64,000 bases of DNA from contig FWCC01000265.1 of assembly GCA_900169235.1 (NCBI GenBank), positions 124,001 to 188,000 of the forward strand, given 5' to 3'. This DNA comes from Zarea fungicola (Eukaryota; Ascomycota; Sordariomycetes; Hypocreales; Cordycipitaceae). Numbering within the stretch: position 1 is the first letter of the stretch; each line of letters opens with the position of its first letter. This document shows, one piece after another, positions 60,009-64,000 of the stretch. The notes under the pieces were generated by a model. It ran no database searches. It saw only the letters and a list, made by a program, of their open reading frames with translations, and had not been told where the DNA came from. The position numbers and the translations under genes were made by a program.

Positions 60009-62060
60009 TTATGCATCCATTTCCACCATCGTTTTGTACTCAAATAGCTCGCCAGCAAACCCATACCGCACTTCATACGGCGAGCGCACCCGCATGTACT
60101 GCTCCCCGTCCATCATTTCCAGCTCAAAGATGACGACACGGTGATCTCTGCATATATACACGCCCTCCAGGCACTCGCAGCCCTGGGTGCCGTCAAACGG
60201 CCGGCCGTCAGCGCCCATGGCCGTGTCGGGATGCTGCCGCTGCGCCGGGAAGCCGCGGCGCTGCATAGGCAGTGTCCGCTGCGGGCCGCGCATCATGAAC
60301 TGCAGAAACGCCTCGTTGCGCGCAATCGTGTACTCACGGTCGCGGCAGCCCTCCTTGAAGCGGTACTTTCTCATGAGCGCCTGCGTCTTGAGCCGGATGC
60401 GCGGCGTGTACGAGCTCCGCGCAATGTCGACAATCATGCCGCACGGCGTCGGGCAAAACGCAAAGGCGTGCACCTTGGTGCGCGACGCGGCCGACAGCTG
60501 CTGCAGCTGCTGCCGCCGGTGCTGCCCCGGCAGTGGCTGGTCGTTTGTGTAGTCCCCAAAGTGGAATTTGTACGGGGCACGCGTCGAGAGCACCGTATCC
60601 ACGTCGTCGAGCAGCGTGTCAAACATGGCCTCGCCCTGGATGAACGCGGCCCGCGTCGTGGCACCGAGACGGTGGGCAAAGAGAATGTCAAAGTACCGCA
60701 GGTAGAGACGAATCTCCCAGATGGCGCTGGCGTCTCCCTTGGACAGTCCCGCTCCGCTGAGGCGGCGCTGCTCGTAGTCGCTGAGGCGTCGCTTGTAGCT
60801 CTCGAGCATGGCCTGGAGGGCCTGGATGCGGCCTCGAGGCGTGTGCGTGTCGGCGTAGTTGATGGGCTTCAGAGAGTCGTAGACGAGGATGAGAAAGGAG
60901 AGGTACGCGTCCGTCATTGTGGAAAACACCTCGATGTCGGGGATCGCTATGGCGTAGTCGCGCTGGAAACGATCAATGCACTCGTCAAAGTCGCCGCTCT
61001 GGCCGTCAATGAAGGCGAGCACGGCGAGCAGCTCGTTATACCGCAGCATGCCGCCACGCGGCGTCCGCTTCAGTCCGGCTGCTGACGCCGCCGTACACTC
61101 CTCCCCAAACCGCCAGCGGCCAATCAAGTCAATGGTATTTTTAATGTGCGAGAGCGTCTGGGCAATGTTGCCAAACGAGTTGCAGATGCCCACGTAGAGG
61201 ACGTTGGTCAACATCACCATTTCCTTGTCCGCGTACGTCAGCGGTGTCCGCTGTCCGTCGGCGAGCCGCCGCGAGAGATGGGCAATGGACTTGTTGAACT
61301 GGTCGAGGGCAAAGACGTAGTGGTGTCTCGACGTGGCCAGCGCGGACTCGCTCATCTCCGTGCCGGACAAGAGGTGTGCGGCCCCCGCCTTCACCCTCTC
61401 CTGCATCGCGGCCATGGCCAGGCTCGCGTGCCACAGCGCCGGGTACGCCTGCGCGGCCCGGGGTACGTCCGTGGCCCAGAAATCAAGGTTAAACGTGCCG
61501 AGACGGCGGACCGTATCATTACGGAAAACGGCAAACATCTCGAGCTCCTGGCCGCTCGGCTTGACACCTGCGGGGAAGACGGCGCGGGTCGGCTGGCGGG
61601 CGAGGAGGTAGCCAACACCGGTGGCTGAGGCACCGGCCGGGACCTGGATGCTTTGAGATAGAGGTCGCGCAGCAGGGAGGAGACTGTAGACGCAGCTGAC
61701 TCTCGCGGTCCTGCACCGGTGACATTCTGGTTTTGTCTCGTCGCACTTGACACGACGCTGCCTGCCATTCCACGCAAAGAGTTATTAAGGCTTCTCCAAC
61801 CAGTCCAAATGTATGGAAACTATAGCCATCTCTTTTAGTACACTTTGGACATACCTACAAGTGCGACACCCAGTTCTAACCTTGGGCGCCCATTTCTTCT
61901 GCCGGTTATTGGCATCTGATATAGCCAACGAAGACGAGGGTGCGACAGCAGTTGGTAATCTGGCATTTAGCTGTATTGAAGGCATAATAGATGAAACGCT
62001 GGTTAACCGATTACTCTTGATCTTCGCAATTTTACCCCTGGCCTGGGTTTCGGCGCTCAT
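60009..62060 (-). CDS. Zn2Cys6 fungal transcription factor
   Basis: Exons 62060–61855 and 61761–60009 with a 93-base GTATGT...GGCAG intron encode 652 aa from the first in-frame ATG; an ATG at 61985 (MPSIQLNARLP) is also plausible and would shorten it by 25 residues. The intron lies inside the zinc cluster and splicing restores GCRTCRQRRVKCDETKPEC and HRCRTARVSC, the CX2CX6C–X6–CX2CX6C binuclear cluster that binds CGG-type DNA sites. The large frame without this exon would lack DNA binding. The rest (about 150–600) is alpha-helical and resembles the fungal-specific regulatory domain (Fungal_trans_2 type), with MVMLTNVLYVGICNSFGN. It is nuclear and a candidate local regulator, but the targets cannot be told. 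It is on the same strand as the LpxA-like gene, 0.9 kb upstream. Confidence 0.9.
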
Positions 62061-63600
62061 TGCTGACTATATGTGTTTGTTGCATTCGACGGTCGTATGT
62101 AGGATATGAGAAGCTAAACGTCAAGTTTAGCTCCGCCTTTTTCATGTCTCAATGTCGTAGATCGACCCTTTGTCTCGACAAGTTCCCATTGGCACAAGTA
62201 GGCAAAGTGTGCTTGTAGGAGATGAATATGAAGACGCAATCCGTCTGGAGAAACCAGCCACGACCAAAACTGGTGTGTCTAAAGAGCATACAAAACTGGG
62301 AACTGCCGACAAGGCTGCAGCTAGGACGCTATTATTACTTGGGGCAGTTCCTTGGCTGGAACCTTTTCGATTCAGCCCCTCATCCCACCAGTGGCAGCGT
62401 TTGTGTGCAGGACTTGTGCTAGGTTCTTCCCAAATTTGTCCCGTTCGCCGTTTCCATGTGTTTCCTAATTCTCTCAATGCCGAGATCCCTGGCCTGTACC
62501 GGATCCTCCCGCGAACGTTTTATTTTTTTATTTTTATTTATTTTTATTTATTTTAAGTTCAAGACGTCGAATAGTATTATCCCTATCTCAATTTAAATCT
62601 GTAAATCTGCAAATCTGCAAGAAGAAAAACCGGCTGGCCAAGGTATTGTTATCCACCGAGCTGGAGCAACACCCACTCGTATTCGGAATCTCGTTTCAGC
62701 TGAGCTGTCCACCAGCCGATGGATGCCCTATTAGCTAGTTAGTGCAAAGATTAACATCAACTTGGTTAGCTAGTGCCGTTCCAATGTTAAATAAATTAAC
62801 GACCACTACAATCGTGTGCCATACACAGCACAGACAACCTCCCGCAAAAGGCTTGCTCAAACCTCCAGTCAGCCGAGTGATCCCGATTGGGTGTGGCTGC
62901 CGCCCGCCGCTCCAAAATCAATGCCGATCCCAAATCGCCAAATGAGTCTATTTATGGAAACCATCCATATCCTTCTCCATCCACCAAACCTTGTTTCTGT
63001 ATCTTATAAATGGCACAGCATGTCATTACGATTTCCGCAAAGATATAGTATGAGAGGGCCCCACCCGTACAGGGACCTTGCTTCCATGGTACATTTGGAA
63101 CACTATCACTCGAATTACTCGCCAGTGACTGCACTTTTTGACGATTTAATTGTGCGCGTTGCATCAGTTCCGAACCACTCCCTGGCTTGTATTCTCTTTG
63201 CCAACTTAGCCTCTTCACTCTGGCGTGGAATTGGCTTTACTTATTATGTAAGTCTTCTGGCGTTTTTGGATTTGGCTAGGTTGGTTTCATTGCACGTCAC
63301 TTGCGGTTCAGTATTGCAATTGGGTTGGACAAGAGTCCATCTTATTCCATGCTCCTCTAATAAACGAGTATACATGAGTATGTCTGTAGCTCTTCCTTCC
63401 CTACATGAGGCGCCATGCCTTTTCCATTGCCTTCCCAGAGCTTCCTGTCAGCCTCCCAGCCTTCAAAATTGATTGCAAAATAAAACCGGTTCAAGACCGC
63501 AAACGCCGCCATGCCGTTGTGTACAAGATCCTCTGCGCTTCGAGGACGTCAAAATGTATCGCCTGCTACATTATTCAGGCCGTCGCCAAAACCGTAATTC
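62061..63600. other. Intergenic, no supported gene
   Basis: About 1.5 kb, AT-rich, with a T/A repeat near 62518–62556. The longest frame (62816–63472, plus, 218 codons) has no domain, composition like surrounding noncoding DNA, and no consistent start. It holds the promoter of the Zn2Cys6 gene on the left and the 3' UTR of the RGG-protein gene on the right. Confidence 0.55.
62518..62556. repeat. (TTTA)n-like low-complexity tract
   Basis: About 39 bases of only T and A, with repeated TTTTTA and TTTA units. Simple repeat without evident function. Confidence 0.75.
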
Positions 63601-64000
63601 TTACTCCTCCTCACGGCGACCACCACGGGGAGGAGCGCCGCCCGCATTACGGTTGTTGCCCCGTCCCCTGCCACGACCATCGCCACGTCCACCTCTGCCA
63701 CGGAACTCTCCACGGCCGCGACCACCACGGAAGTTGCCACTGCCTTCACGCTCATGTCTGCCTCGGTTACGCTGCACCTGATGGAATCCATCAGTAGCCT
63801 GCACAGGAGGTGCCTGAGACTATATCTTGTTAGTCAATTGCGCGAGAATGCCACATTTGATCAGTCACATACAGCTTCGGGCTGTTCATCAGCCCATGAC
63901 TGAGTGGCGGCGGCATCTGGAGCAGCAGCAGGTTCCACTGCTTGCTCCTGGATGGCCTTCACATCAACCCACTCCTGTGAGATGGATAGGTCATTGCCGT
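63601..64000 (-). CDS. 3' end of an RGG-rich Yag7-like protein (partial, cut by window edge)
   Basis: The terminal exon 63819–63601 and the visible part of the preceding exon (64000–63873), separated by a 53-base GTATGT...CTAAC...TATAG intron, give at least the last 115 residues. The visible start is acidic (SISQEWVDVKAIQEQAVEP...ATQSWADEQPEA). The last exon reads ATDGFHQVQRNRGR, then a Gly/Arg-rich RGG tail (GGRGRGEFRGRGGRGDGRGR), ending RREEE. RGG tails bind RNA and ribosomes. The pattern EWVDV...WADEQPE...DGFHQV resembles the end of fungal Yag7-domain proteins, but the defining domain would be beyond the window, so this is a tentative name. A Stm1/HABP4-like protein is the main alternative. 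Confidence 0.65.

Noticed and set aside
62816..63472. 218-codon plus-strand frame as a possible gene
   Set aside because: No domain, composition like flanking noncoding DNA, no paralogue or splice support.

Overview
The window is nuclear DNA of a filamentous ascomycete. Genes carry short GT–AG introns of about 50–150 bases with CTAAC-like branch points and lie on both strands. The proteins (Nop58, Sec18/NSF, Lte1, Lhs1, V-ATPase d, uS2/RPS0, uS15m, APC10, a Zn2Cys6 regulator, DUF4246 proteins, GT31) are typical of Sordariomycetes. Hypocreales is my best guess; genus is not decidable by eye. I support 18 protein-coding genes and no RNA genes. Splice sites were placed by reading frame, consensus and, for the paralogues, mutual comparison.

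Left part (1–32000) is mostly core biology: a Golgi-type GT31 glycosyltransferase (-), APC10/Doc1 (+), a stomatin/SPFH protein (+), NOP58 (-) divergent from VMA6 (+), mitochondrial uS15m (-) divergent from cytosolic RPS0 (+), an Lte1-type RasGEF (-) and SEC18 (-). RPS0 has 35 further in-frame, coding-like codons after its TAG stop, suggesting readthrough or a recently gained stop.

The accessory part (32800–57400) is the most unusual. It holds two copies of a divergently transcribed two-gene unit: an ABCC-type transporter (-) and a DUF4246 protein (+). Copy A is 32856–40723 and copy B is 47143–57321. They share intron positions and phases, including a 49-base first coding exon in both DUF4246 genes and a 91-base phase-0 intron in both transporters, so they are paralogous cassettes. 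A pepsin-like protease and the ER chaperone LHS1 lie between them. The copy A transporter has lost conserved ATPase residues in both nucleotide-binding domains (signature, D-loops, both H-loop histidines) while keeping a full-length frame; copy B keeps them. Both DUF4246 proteins replace the expected WHxEG core with WNLNG, so the unit may pair a transporter with a non-canonical DUF4246 protein. Its function is unknown.

Right part (58200–64000): an intronless LpxA-like acyltransferase with bacterial lipid-A-enzyme residues (candidate horizontal transfer), a Zn2Cys6 transcription factor, and the 3' end of an RGG-rich Yag7-like gene cut by the window edge.

Stretches between genes show no further convincing genes; several hold only low-complexity DNA or short repeats.
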